Assembly: GCA_964586175.1 (NCBI GenBank)
Contig: CAZPGL010000010.1
Coordinates: forward strand, 1-53,421
DNA from: CAZPGL01 sp964586175
GTDB taxonomy: Bacteria; Actinomycetota; Acidimicrobiia; Acidimicrobiales; MedAcidi-G1
Length of the DNA: 53,421 nucleotides
Reading direction: 5' to 3'
Under the pieces are notes generated by a model. The model was given only the letters and a program-made list of their open reading frames with translations. It was not told the DNA's origin and did not search any database. Shown here piece by piece: positions 31,442 through 41,393 of this stretch. Both the position numbers and the translations under genes were made by a program. The first letter of the stretch is position 1. The number at the start of each line of letters is the position of its first letter.

Positions 31442-31890
31442 AGGCCATCCATACCGACCGGTCGCCGGACCTCGACATCACCCGCATGGTCGAACGCCTG
31501 GCCGAGACCTACCGCAGGCGAGGGGCCGCCCATCCGGTCGCCGCGGCGGCCTCGGTGACCGCTCGCGGCATCTTGGGCGGCGATATCGCCACTGCGGCAG
31601 CCCGGCTGGGCCTTCCGGGCGCCGAGTTGCGCCGGGCCGAAGCCGGACAGGTGCCGTTCGGCGACCTTCCGGACGCCGTCGGTGCCGTCCTCGAGCGAAG
31701 CGGCATGGTCGGCCTGTTGGGCTTGGCCGACCAGGCCGCCCGGTACGGCGACCCCCTTGGCCCCGAGGGGAGTGACCGCGCAGCAGCCGACCGGCATGTC
31801 GATGCGGTCATCGAGGGGGCCATGAGTTGGGCGGCCGACGCGCCACCCGAGGCCCGGCGGGTCATCGAAGCCCTGGTCCACCCCGATTGA
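31438..31890 (+). CDS. Hypothetical protein coupled to the sigma-like gene
   Basis: 150 residues, unrecognised family. Alanine-rich and predicted mostly helical, no signal peptide, no membrane helix and no cysteine. A short segment, GGDIATAAARLGLPGAELRRAEAGQVPFGDLP, resembles a helix-turn-helix of the Xre kind, but the match is weak. ATG 31438 overlaps the sigma-like stop (ATGA). Position suggests a partner or antagonist of the upstream protein. Confidence 0.55.
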   Translation: MKAIHTDRSPDLDITRMVERLAETYRRRGAAHPVAAAASVTARGILGGDIATAAARLGLPGAELRRAEAGQVPFGDLPDAVGAVLERSGMVGLLGLADQAARYGDPLGPEGSDRAAADRHVDAVIEGAMSWAADAPPEARRVIEALVHPD

Positions 31891-31943
31891 GGCGGATGCC
31901 CCGGGCCGGCCGCTGCTGTCACGCTGCCGCCGTACCAGGGGGC

Positions 31944-32240
31944 ATGGACGTTTTCCGACCACCGCGCGGCCCTCGCACCGGGGTCGACCGGGTCTACCTG
32001 GCCCGCATCGACCGGACCGGCGAGTGCCGCGAACTGTTCGTGCTGGGCGGCCGCTACGGCTCCGCTGGGGGTTACCGCCTGACCCCCGACGGGTGGTCCA
32101 GCGACGATCTGCCGTTGGCCTGGTTCGGCGGACACGCCGACCAACTCGACCCGGTCGATCCCGCGTGGGCCCGCCGGGCCGCGCTGTCCCTGGGTGCCAC
32201 CGACGAGATGTTCGATCGGCTACCCGGCGTCCGGGGTTGA
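31944..32240 (+). CDS. Hypothetical small protein
   Basis: 98 residues, start ATG 31944 with AGGGGG upstream. The middle has a beta-hairpin-like stretch RVYLARIDRTGECRELFVLG followed by GGYRLTPDGWSSDDLPLAWFGGHADQLD. I recognise no family. Its last 21 bases overlap, tail to tail, the end of the uroporphyrinogen-III synthase gene. Confidence 0.5.
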   Translation: MDVFRPPRGPRTGVDRVYLARIDRTGECRELFVLGGRYGSAGGYRLTPDGWSSDDLPLAWFGGHADQLDPVDPAWARRAALSLGATDEMFDRLPGVRG

Positions 32241-33071
32241 GCCGGTCGCCCGGGCACACAAGGCGTCGATCATCGGCACCAGGCGGGCCCGCTCGGGTTC
32301 GACGAGGCCCTGCATGCCCATGGCCCACATCGACGACGAACACACCGGCCCCACCGATACCGGTACCACCCGTTCGCCGTCGAGGGCGGCGACCAGCTCG
32401 TCGAGGCGCCCGAGGTCCTCGGCTACCCGGCCCAGGTGGATCGCTGAGGTCTTGGTGGTGAACGTGACGGCATCGACCTCGCCGTCGCACACCGCGTGCA
32501 CGAGTCGCTGGGCCGGCCCGAGGTCGGCGGGAAGGTCCCAGCGGTAGACCGGCACCGTGATGACCTCACCGCACGACGCGGCGAGGGGGGCGGCCAGCAA
32601 CTCCTCGTCGGTGCCGTCGAGCTGCAGGGCCAGACGGTCCCGGCCCCCGGTGTCCGCCACGTGCTCGGCCACGTCGGACGACACTTCGCGAGGCGACTGC
32701 CAGGCCACGGCCAGCCCGGCCTTCCTGGCCGCGTTGGCCGCCTTCGGGCCGCGAGCCAGGACCTCCACGCCGGTCAGCATCCTGCGCAGGTCGGCGCCCG
32801 GACCGGCGACGTCCATCGCTTCGAGCCACATGGTGGTGCCGAACCCCGTCTGGAGGACGATGGTGTCCGGGGGTCGGTCGACCAGCGAGCGGCTGACGTC
32901 GAGCAGACGCTCGTCCTCGGTGAGGTCGAGGGTGCGCATCGTGCAGCCCATGACCACGTCGGCGCCCCGTCGTCGCAGGACGTCGGCCTGCTGGTCGGCC
33001 CGTCGATCGGCGGTGACGCCGACCCGCCAGCCGTCGAGGGGCGGAGGCCCGGGAGTCGTCGGTTCGCTCAT
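32220..33071 (-). CDS. hemD: Uroporphyrinogen-III synthase family protein
   Basis: 283-residue HemD-fold protein, which would cyclise hydroxymethylbilane to uroporphyrinogen III, the branch point to haem and cobalamin. Two alternating alpha/beta lobes are recognisable: WRVGVTADRRADQQADVLRRRGADVV at the start, ALQLDGTDEELLAAPL in mid-chain, and DAVTFTTKTSAIHLGRVAEDLG and PVSVGPVCSSSMWAMGM in the second lobe. HemD proteins are very divergent, and paralogues without this activity exist. No other hem or cob gene is near. The start overlaps the stop of the amine oxidase (ATGA, 33068-33071), so it is the third gene of a kinase-oxidase-HemD operon. Confidence 0.75.
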   Translation of the reverse strand: MSEPTTPGPPPLDGWRVGVTADRRADQQADVLRRRGADVVMGCTMRTLDLTEDERLLDVSRSLVDRPPDTIVLQTGFGTTMWLEAMDVAGPGADLRRMLTGVEVLARGPKAANAARKAGLAVAWQSPREVSSDVAEHVADTGGRDRLALQLDGTDEELLAAPLAASCGEVITVPVYRWDLPADLGPAQRLVHAVCDGEVDAVTFTTKTSAIHLGRVAEDLGRLDELVAALDGERVVPVSVGPVCSSSMWAMGMQGLVEPERARLVPMIDALCARATGSTPDAG

Positions 33072-34492
33072 GCGTACATGGTGGCCAGATCGGCCATGGC
33101 CAGGTCAACCACCTCGCCGTCCGGTCGAGCCTCGAGGTCGGTGGCTGCCCGGGCGGTGTTGAAGCCGACGAGGATCGGCTGGCCGGTCCACGGCACCGCG
33201 TTGTACCACTCCACGAACCGCCCCCGGTCGGCAGGGACGTAGCCGATGAGGTCGACGTCGGTGTCCCAGAACGGCTCGTCGAAGCGCAGCACCACCTTGT
33301 TCATGAGCCCCATGCCGAGCCCGGCTACCGCGGCTCGGTGCGAGTGTGACGGCTCCGGGGTGATGCTTACCGTGCCCGACTGCAACACCCCCAGGGGCAG
33401 GGTGACCACCGCCGCTTCGGCCTCCAGGGTCTGGCGGTCGGACACGACGGTGACGCCCCGGTCGTCGTGACGGATCCCGGTCACCGCCTGCCCGAGGTGG
33501 AACTCCACACCGTCGGCCATGGCCTCGAGGATGGGGAGGTAACCGGTCGTCGGGACGAAGTCGCCACCCACCGAAGGTGCGCCCTCCCAGGCGGTGGCCA
33601 TGGCCAGGTCGTCGACGTGGGCCGGCCACCAGTGTTCGATCTCGGAGACGACCACGTAGTCGAACCAGGGTTGTTCCTCGGAGGTCAGCCCGGCCCGGAC
33701 GCGGTCCAGCTCGGGTCCCATGGCGCGGGTGGATGAACTCGACAGCGCGGCGTCCTCGACCGCCGCGTAGAGGTGGTCGAGCCGTCGCCACGCCAGCGGC
33801 GAGCCGTCGGTGTCGAACAGGACCGCGTCCTCGTAGTTGGTGTGAACGAGCTCGATGCCGAGCCGGCGGGCCCAGGGCTCCAGGTCGTTGTGATACAGGC
33901 CGTGGAGCCACGAGGCCCCCAGATCCAGTGGGGTGCCGTCGAGGTCGTCGGTCCACACCCGCCCCCCGATGCGGTCCCGGGCCTCGACCACCACCACGTC
34001 GATCCCGGCCTCCCGGAGGGTTCGGGCCGCCTCGATGCCGGCGGCACCGGCACCGACGACGACGCACGACCCGGCACCGAGTTCCAGGACCTCGCCCGCG
34101 GCCCGGGCGCCGGAGCGCACCGCGCCGTGCACGGAGGCCGGGTAGTCCGGTTCGGTGGCCTCGCCGGCCATGACGACCCGGCTGCCGACCGGTCGGGCCA
34201 GGTCGAGGCGCAGGCGGGCCGACGACCCGGCGGGCAGGTACGAGTACGAGCCGCGGCTCCACGGATCGGCCCCCCAGCGGGTGACCCGGTGGTCCACGGG
34301 GTCCGGGATGCCCGGCCGGCGAGCAGGAGACAGCGTCGTGGTCGTCGTGGTCGAGTTGGTCGAGGGCGAGGCCACCGGTGCTGGGCCGGTGGGCGACCCG
34401 CAGCCGGCGGCCAGGGCCAGGGCGGTGGCTCCGGCCCCGCCGAGGAACCGTCGACGCGACCAGCCGGGATCGGGCCGACGCGTGCCGGTCAT
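33068..34492 (-). CDS. TAT-exported flavin amine oxidase with circularly permuted domain order
   Basis: 474 residues. A twin-arginine leader (SRRRFLGG, 12-19) ends in lipobox LAAGC (Cys31), so it is probably a cell-surface lipoprotein. After a Ser/Thr linker comes, at residues 68-132, the block that normally ends flavin monoamine oxidases: VTRWGADPWSRGSYSYLP, then AGEAT (109-113) and YPASVHGAVRSG. Only then does the usual N-terminal FAD motif appear, VVVGAGAAGIEAAR (144-157), with VVVEARDRIGGRVWTDDL. The chain stops at VVDLAMADLATMYA, just where the tail block should begin. No second tail block exists, so the domain is complete but permuted. The linker GEVLELGAGSC joins the old C- and N-termini. 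The likely reaction is oxidative deamination of an amine; its substrate is unknown. Confidence 0.85.
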   Translation of the reverse strand: MTGTRRPDPGWSRRRFLGGAGATALALAAGCGSPTGPAPVASPSTNSTTTTTTLSPARRPGIPDPVDHRVTRWGADPWSRGSYSYLPAGSSARLRLDLARPVGSRVVMAGEATEPDYPASVHGAVRSGARAAGEVLELGAGSCVVVGAGAAGIEAARTLREAGIDVVVVEARDRIGGRVWTDDLDGTPLDLGASWLHGLYHNDLEPWARRLGIELVHTNYEDAVLFDTDGSPLAWRRLDHLYAAVEDAALSSSSTRAMGPELDRVRAGLTSEEQPWFDYVVVSEIEHWWPAHVDDLAMATAWEGAPSVGGDFVPTTGYLPILEAMADGVEFHLGQAVTGIRHDDRGVTVVSDRQTLEAEAAVVTLPLGVLQSGTVSITPEPSHSHRAAVAGLGMGLMNKVVLRFDEPFWDTDVDLIGYVPADRGRFVEWYNAVPWTGQPILVGFNTARAATDLEARPDGEVVDLAMADLATMYA

Positions 34493-35625
34493 GCGACCCC
34501 GATGATCCGGCCGGCCATGGTCAGAAGCCACCGGGCTTGGTGGTGGAGCATGGTGCCGATCTCGACCGGCATCCGGCCGGCCAGGGCCCGGGCATGGGAG
34601 CCCTCCAGGATGATGCCGAGTTTGTAGCAGGCCAGGGCGAACCACCAGTCGACGTCTTCGACGGCCAACCCGGTGCGGTCGGCCCAGCGGTCGACCAGGT
34701 CCCGGCGGGTCAGCCCACCCATACCCCGGGCGATGTCGACGTTGGGCCGGGGCGGGTCAGCCTCGTCCCGCCAGGCGGCCAGCAGCCAGCCCAGGTCCAG
34801 GCGGGGGTCGCCGATCGTCGACAGTTCCCAGTCGACCATGGCGGCCAACTCGGGCCGGTCGTAGCGGGCCAACACGTTGGCGTGGTGGAAGTCACCGTGG
34901 ATGACGCGGGGCGTGAAGTCGGTGGGACGGTTGGCTTCCAACCAGTCGCCGACCCGGTCGACGTGGGGTAATCCGCCGCCGTCCCAGCCCTCGAACGAGG
35001 CGTACCCGTCGAGTTGGGACCGCCATCGTCCGACCTGGCGTTCGATCCAGCCGTCGGCCTTGCCGAAGTCGGTCAGGCCGACCGCCTCGTGGTCGACCCG
35101 GGCCAGCGAGGCGATGGCGTCGACCATCGACAGGCCCAGACTCCGCTGCCACGAGTCGTCGGAGAGGTAGGGCTCGACGAGACCGGTGCCCGGGTTGAAG
35201 CCGTCGATGGGCTCCATCACGTAGAAGCACACCCCGAGCACCGACGGGTCGCCGCAGCCGTCGTAGAACGCCGGGTGGGGCACGTCGGTCCCGCGGAGTG
35301 CGGCCAGCACACGCGATTCGCGGCGCATGGTCTCGTCGCTGGTCGGTCGGGGGTGTCGAGGCGGCCGGCGCAACACCATGCGGGTGCCGTCGGCCCGGGT
35401 CATGAGCACCAGGTTGTTCTGGGTGCCGCCGGCCAGCAGTTCGGCGGCCACGACGGCACCCGAGCCGGGCACGTCGGCGTCGGCGATCCAGCCCTGGAGG
35501 GCCTCCCAGTCGATGAGGCCGTCCCAGGAGTCGAGTGGAGGATGTACCGAGGTGTCGATGCCGGCGAGGTTAGATCGCACCCGAGGTCTGAGGAGAGGCG
35601 AGAACCGCCGGCCACGCTCTAGCAT
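34489..35625 (-). CDS. Phosphotransferase family protein (APH / ACAD10-like)
   Basis: 378-residue kinase-fold protein of the aminoglycoside/choline phosphotransferase family, close to the group found with acyl-CoA dehydrogenases (ACAD10/11, FadE36-associated). The Gly-rich N-lobe is GGTQNNLVLM with Lys replaced by an Arg-rich MVLRRPP stretch. The catalytic loop is VIHGDFHHANVL (Brenner-type HGDxxxxN) and the metal-binding Asp is in AMVDWELSTIGDP. Start uncertain: ATG 35625 adds a basic 15-residue tail, while GTG 35580 gives the more usual length. The stop overlaps the amine oxidase start (ATGA). Substrate unknown. Confidence 0.83.
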   Translation of the reverse strand: MLERGRRFSPLLRPRVRSNLAGIDTSVHPPLDSWDGLIDWEALQGWIADADVPGSGAVVAAELLAGGTQNNLVLMTRADGTRMVLRRPPRHPRPTSDETMRRESRVLAALRGTDVPHPAFYDGCGDPSVLGVCFYVMEPIDGFNPGTGLVEPYLSDDSWQRSLGLSMVDAIASLARVDHEAVGLTDFGKADGWIERQVGRWRSQLDGYASFEGWDGGGLPHVDRVGDWLEANRPTDFTPRVIHGDFHHANVLARYDRPELAAMVDWELSTIGDPRLDLGWLLAAWRDEADPPRPNVDIARGMGGLTRRDLVDRWADRTGLAVEDVDWWFALACYKLGIILEGSHARALAGRMPVEIGTMLHHQARWLLTMAGRIIGVA

Positions 35626-35679
35626 CCCGTAGGAAGCGTTCGGCCGCGCCCGGCCGCCGTCGACACCACGGAGACGCCC

Positions 35680-36969
35680 ATGCCGACCCATGCCGAGTTG
35701 CTCAGCAGACATCGCGCCGTCCTGCCCGACTGGTTGGCCCTTTACTACGACCCGCCCATCGCCTTCGACCGGGGCGAGGGCCGCCACGTCATCGACGCCG
35801 AAGGCAACCGCTACCTCGACTTCTTCGGCGGCATCCTCACCACCAGCCTTGGCTACGACGTGCCGGAGATCACCCGGGCCGTGCAGGAGCAGGCCCCCAA
35901 GGCCTTCCACACCTCGACCCTGTACCTGTCGGAGCCGATGATCGAGTTGGCCGAGATGATCGCCGACCTCTCGGGCATCCCGGACGCCAAGGTGTTCTTC
36001 ACCACGTCGGGTACCGAAGCCAACGACGCCGCCCTGCTGCTGGCCACCACGTACCGCAGGTCGAACCAGATCCTGGCTTTGCGCAACAGCTACCACGGCC
36101 GCTCGTTCTCGACCATCGCCATCACCGCCCAGCGATCGTGGTCGCCGACCAGCGTCAGCGGCCTGTCGGTCAACTACGTACACGGCGGCTACCGGCTGCG
36201 CAGCCCTTTCCGCCATCTCGACGACGACGCCTACACCCGGGCCTGCACCGACGACCTGGTGCAGGTGTTCGACATGATGACCTCGGGCGATGTGGCGGCC
36301 ATGGTGGCCGAGCCGATCCAGGGGGTCGGCGGGTTCGCCACCCCACCCGACGGGTTCTTCGCCCCGATGAAGAAGGAGCTCGACAACCGCGGCGTGTTGT
36401 TCATCTCCGACGAGGTGCAGACGGGCTGGGGGCGCACCGGCGAGCACTTCTGGGGCTACCAGGCCCACGGCATCGTCCCCGACATCCTCACCTTCGCCAA
36501 GGGGGTCGGCAACGGCCTGTCGCTGGGCGGGGTCGTCGCCCCGGCTGAGATCATGGACTCCCTGCCCGGCAACTCGGTGTCGACGTTCGGCGGCAACCCG
36601 ATCAGCAGCGTCGGTGCCCTGGCCACGCTGAAATACATGCTTGAGCACGACACCCAAGGCAACTCGCAGCGCATGGGGGCCCGTCTGGCCGACGGCATCG
36701 CCCCGGCCGTCGACGCCACCCCCGCCGTGGCCGAACTCCGGGGCAAGGGTCTCATGCTGGCCATCGAGACCGTGCAGCCCGGCACCCTCGAGCCCGACCC
36801 CGGTGCCGCGGCCCGGGTCATGGAGGCCACCCGAGCCGACGGCCTGCTGGTCGGCAAGGGCGGGCTGTTCGGCAACGTCATCCGGATCGCCCCGCCGATG
36901 ACGGTGACCGGGGCCGAGATCGACGAGGGCATCGCCATCCTGGACCGGGCCATCCGGTCGCTGGGCTGA
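35680..36969 (+). CDS. Class III aminotransferase (beta-alanine-pyruvate / AGXT2 type)
   Basis: 429-residue PLP aminotransferase. Lys274 in TFAKGVGNGL holds PLP, Asp244 is in LFISDEVQTGWGRTG, and FFTTSGTEANDAALL (107-121) binds phosphate. It resembles alanine-glyoxylate/beta-aminoisobutyrate enzymes of the AGXT2 kind. Next to dihydropyrimidinase and malonate-semialdehyde dehydrogenase, its natural job is probably beta-alanine or beta-aminoisobutyrate to the corresponding semialdehyde. It starts a rightward operon, with GGAG upstream and a 24-base gap to the next gene. Confidence 0.87.
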   Translation: MPTHAELLSRHRAVLPDWLALYYDPPIAFDRGEGRHVIDAEGNRYLDFFGGILTTSLGYDVPEITRAVQEQAPKAFHTSTLYLSEPMIELAEMIADLSGIPDAKVFFTTSGTEANDAALLLATTYRRSNQILALRNSYHGRSFSTIAITAQRSWSPTSVSGLSVNYVHGGYRLRSPFRHLDDDAYTRACTDDLVQVFDMMTSGDVAAMVAEPIQGVGGFATPPDGFFAPMKKELDNRGVLFISDEVQTGWGRTGEHFWGYQAHGIVPDILTFAKGVGNGLSLGGVVAPAEIMDSLPGNSVSTFGGNPISSVGALATLKYMLEHDTQGNSQRMGARLADGIAPAVDATPAVAELRGKGLMLAIETVQPGTLEPDPGAAARVMEATRADGLLVGKGGLFGNVIRIAPPMTVTGAEIDEGIAILDRAIRSLG

Positions 36970-36993
36970 CCGGGGACGAACGGTGCGCCCGAC

Positions 36994-38406
36994 ATGACCA
37001 TCCTGGTCTCCGGAGGCGTCGTGGTCGGCCACGACGGCCGACGGCCCGCCGAGGTGCTCGTCGACGGCGAGTTGATCGCCGCGGTGCTCGAACCCGGGAG
37101 CGATCCGGCACGGGCCGCGGCGGCTGGCGCCGAGCGCATCATCGACGCCACCGGCAAGTACGTGGTGCCGGGCGGCGTCGACTGCCACACCCACATGGAG
37201 CTCGACGTGGGCGGCGTCGTCTCCTCGGACACCTTCGCCACCGGCACCGAGGCCGCGGCGTGGGGCGGCACAACCACCATCGTCGATTTCGCCACCCAAC
37301 ACGTCGGAGAGGACGTCCGGCACTGCTTCGAGGACCGGATGGCTGCCGCCGACGGCCAGTGCGCCGTCGACTACGGCTTCCACATGATCCTCGGCGACGT
37401 CCACGATGCGGCCCTGAAGGAGATGGACGCGCTGGTCGACGAGGGGGTCACGTCGTTCAAGCTGTTCATGGCTTACCCGGGCCGGCTCTACAGCGACGAC
37501 GCCCAGATCCTGCGGGCCATGCAGCAGGCGTCGGGCAACGGGGCGATGATCTGCATGCACGCCGAGAACGGCATCGCCATCGACGCCCTGGTCGACCAGG
37601 CCGTGGCGCGCGGCGAGACGGCACCCATCCACCACGGCCTGACCCGGCCGCCCCGGATGGAGGGGGAGGCCGCCCACCGGGCCGTCCAGCTGGCCCTGGT
37701 CGCCGGGGCGCCGCTCTACATCGTGCACCTCTCGGCCAGCGAGGCCCTGGGCGCGGTGGCCGCGGCCCGCCACGACGGGCACAACGTGTTCGCCGAGACG
37801 TGCCCCCAGTACCTGTACCTCAACCTCGAGGACCACCTGGGGGCACCGGGCATCGAGGGCGCCAAGTACGTGTGCTCGCCGCCGCTGCGTTCCAAGCACC
37901 ACACCCACCACCGCGACCTTTGGGAAGGGTTGCGCACCAACGACCTGGCCGTGGTGTCCACCGACCACTGCCCGTTCTGCGTCAAGGACCAGAAGGACCG
38001 GGGCCTGGACGACTTCCGGGCCATTCCCAACGGCATCGGTGGCGTCGAGCACCGGATGGATCTCGTCTACCAGGGGGTGGTCATGGGTGAGCTCACCCTG
38101 GAGCGCTGGGTCGAGACCTGCGCCACGACGCCGGCCCGCATGTTCGGCCTGTACCCGAGGAAGGGCGCCATCGCCGAAGGGTCGGACGCCGACCTCGTGG
38201 TCTACGACCCCGACGCCACCACCCGAATCTCGGCCGACACCCACCACATGAACCTGGACCATTCGGCCTACGAGGGCTTCGTGGTCGATGGGGGAGTCGA
38301 TACCGTACTGTCCCGGGGCCGGGTGCTGATCGCCGACGGCGCCTATCACGGCCGTGTGGGTCACGGCCGCTATCTGCGCCGCGGCCTGTCCAGTTATCTG
38401 ACCTGA
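36994..38406 (+). CDS. hydA: Dihydropyrimidinase (D-hydantoinase)
   Basis: Cyclic amidohydrolase of 470 residues that opens dihydrouracil or dihydrothymine to the N-carbamoyl-beta-amino acid. The binuclear metal site is complete: His65 and His67 (DCHTHME), carbamylated Lys156 (SFKLFMAY), His189 (CMHAENG), His245 (YIVHLSASEA) and Asp324 (STDHCPF). Length and motifs match hydantoinases, not allantoinase. Middle gene of the aminotransferase-hydantoinase-dehydrogenase operon. The upstream dihydropyrimidine dehydrogenase and the beta-ureidopropionase are not in the window. Confidence 0.92.
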   Translation: MTILVSGGVVVGHDGRRPAEVLVDGELIAAVLEPGSDPARAAAAGAERIIDATGKYVVPGGVDCHTHMELDVGGVVSSDTFATGTEAAAWGGTTTIVDFATQHVGEDVRHCFEDRMAAADGQCAVDYGFHMILGDVHDAALKEMDALVDEGVTSFKLFMAYPGRLYSDDAQILRAMQQASGNGAMICMHAENGIAIDALVDQAVARGETAPIHHGLTRPPRMEGEAAHRAVQLALVAGAPLYIVHLSASEALGAVAAARHDGHNVFAETCPQYLYLNLEDHLGAPGIEGAKYVCSPPLRSKHHTHHRDLWEGLRTNDLAVVSTDHCPFCVKDQKDRGLDDFRAIPNGIGGVEHRMDLVYQGVVMGELTLERWVETCATTPARMFGLYPRKGAIAEGSDADLVVYDPDATTRISADTHHMNLDHSAYEGFVVDGGVDTVLSRGRVLIADGAYHGRVGHGRYLRRGLSSYLT

Positions 38407-38434
38407 GATCCGCGACGAGACGCCAGGAGCGCCG

Positions 38435-39922
<1,488 letters not shown>

Positions 39923-39968
39923 CTGGTATCCGGCGGCACCCGTGTCGTCGGACCGCCGGGCGGCCTCC

Positions 39969-39974
39969 TAGCGT
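39969..39974 (+). promoter_or_regulatory. Candidate -10 box of the DHA2 exporter
   Basis: TAGCGT, 9 bases before ATG 39984, no ribosome site; the same CTAGCGT heptamer precedes the phospholipase D-like gene at 26774. Confidence 0.35.
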
Positions 39975-39983
39975 CGCCCGTCA

Positions 39984-41393
39984 ATGGCGAACGGACTCAC
40001 CCCGGTACATCGACAGGCGTGGCTGGCCCTGTCGGTGGCCACGCTGGCCGCCATGCTGACGGTCATCGACGTCTCCATCGTCAACGTGGCCTTCCCGTCG
40101 ATCCGCCGCGACCTGGGCGCCTCGGCCGCCGGGCTGTCATGGGTGCTGTCCGGTTATTCGGTGTCGATCGGGGCGTTCCTGCTCATCTCGGGACGCCTCG
40201 CCGACCAGCACGGCCGCCGCCGGCTGTTCCTCATCGGGGTCGGGGTGTTCATCGTCGGCTCGCTGCTGTCCGGGATGGCACCCACCCCCGGCCTTCTGAT
40301 CGCCGCCCGGGTCCTGCAGGGCATCGGCGGTTCGATCCTGAGCCCGGCGTCGCTGTCGATGATCCTGCCCGAGTTCCCGGTCGACCGTCACTCGACGGTC
40401 ATCGGCATCTGGGGGGCGTCGGCCGCCCTGGGGGCGGCCATCGGCCCGACCCTGGGTGCCGTACTGCTGGACATGGCGTCCTGGCGCTGGGTGTTCCTCG
40501 TCAACGTGCCGGTCGGGATCGCCATCCTGGTCCTGACGCCGCGGTTCGTCCACGAGAGCCGCGACCCCAACGCCGAAGGGCGTTTCGACATGATCGGTGT
40601 GCCCGCCGGCACCCTGGGGGTGGCCCTCTTCCTGGTGGCCGTCGTGCAGGGCGAGGCCTGGGGGTACACGTCGACGGCCACCGTGGGGGCCGCGGTGGCC
40701 GGCGCCGTGCTCCTCGTGGTGCTCATCGCCCGGTCGGCGTCGCACCCCCGGCCGCTGCTCGATCTCGGTCTGTTCCGCGTCCGTTCCTTCTGGACGGCGA
40801 ACGTCGGCCAGACCTTCTTCTCCACGGCGTTCATCGCCACCATCTTGTTCAACACCCTGCTGCTCCAGGAGCGCTGGGGTTGGTCGGTGTTGGCTGCCGG
40901 GTTCGGCGTGGTGCCCGGCCCGACGCTGGCCGCGGTGTTCGGAGGACCGGTGGGGGCCATCGCCGACCGGGTCGGCCACCGCACCCTCGTGGTGGTCGGG
41001 TGCACGAGCGCCGGCCTGTGCCCCACGTGGCTGCTGTTGTCCGTCGAGGAGGACAGCAGTTACGTGACGACCGTGCTGCCGGCCCACCTGATGCTGGGTG
41101 TGGGCGTGGCCTGTTCCTTCGCCACCTTCGCCTCGATGGGGATGCGCCAGGTGCCGCCGACCCGGTTCGCCACGGCCAGTGCCACCCTGCGCACCGGGTC
41201 GTCGATCGGGTTCGCGGCCGGGGTGGCGATCGCCGTGGCCGTGTTCTCGGCGTCGATCGCCGATGGCCCGGCCGTCGCCTACGACCGGGCCTGGCTCTTC
41301 ATGGCGCTGACCTTCTTCGCCGGGGCGGTGTTCAGTGCCGTGGCATGTCCGTCTCGGGCCGCCCTCGATCCGGCGGCACCGGTCGCCGGCTAG
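39984..41393 (+). CDS. MFS drug:H+ antiporter, DHA2 (14-helix) family
   Basis: 469-residue exporter of the EmrB/QacA type. Motif A is GRLADQHGRRR between helices 2 and 3, and the family motif C-like GAAIGPTLGAVLLD is in helix 5. The hydrophobic pattern fits 14 helices, with a central cytoplasmic stretch ESRDPNAEGRFDMIG. Likely exports toxic organic compounds; the substrate is unknown. It overlaps the P450 gene tail to tail by 3 bases. Confidence 0.87.
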   Translation: MANGLTPVHRQAWLALSVATLAAMLTVIDVSIVNVAFPSIRRDLGASAAGLSWVLSGYSVSIGAFLLISGRLADQHGRRRLFLIGVGVFIVGSLLSGMAPTPGLLIAARVLQGIGGSILSPASLSMILPEFPVDRHSTVIGIWGASAALGAAIGPTLGAVLLDMASWRWVFLVNVPVGIAILVLTPRFVHESRDPNAEGRFDMIGVPAGTLGVALFLVAVVQGEAWGYTSTATVGAAVAGAVLLVVLIARSASHPRPLLDLGLFRVRSFWTANVGQTFFSTAFIATILFNTLLLQERWGWSVLAAGFGVVPGPTLAAVFGGPVGAIADRVGHRTLVVVGCTSAGLCPTWLLLSVEEDSSYVTTVLPAHLMLGVGVACSFATFASMGMRQVPPTRFATASATLRTGSSIGFAAGVAIAVAVFSASIADGPAVAYDRAWLFMALTFFAGAVFSAVACPSRAALDPAAPVAG

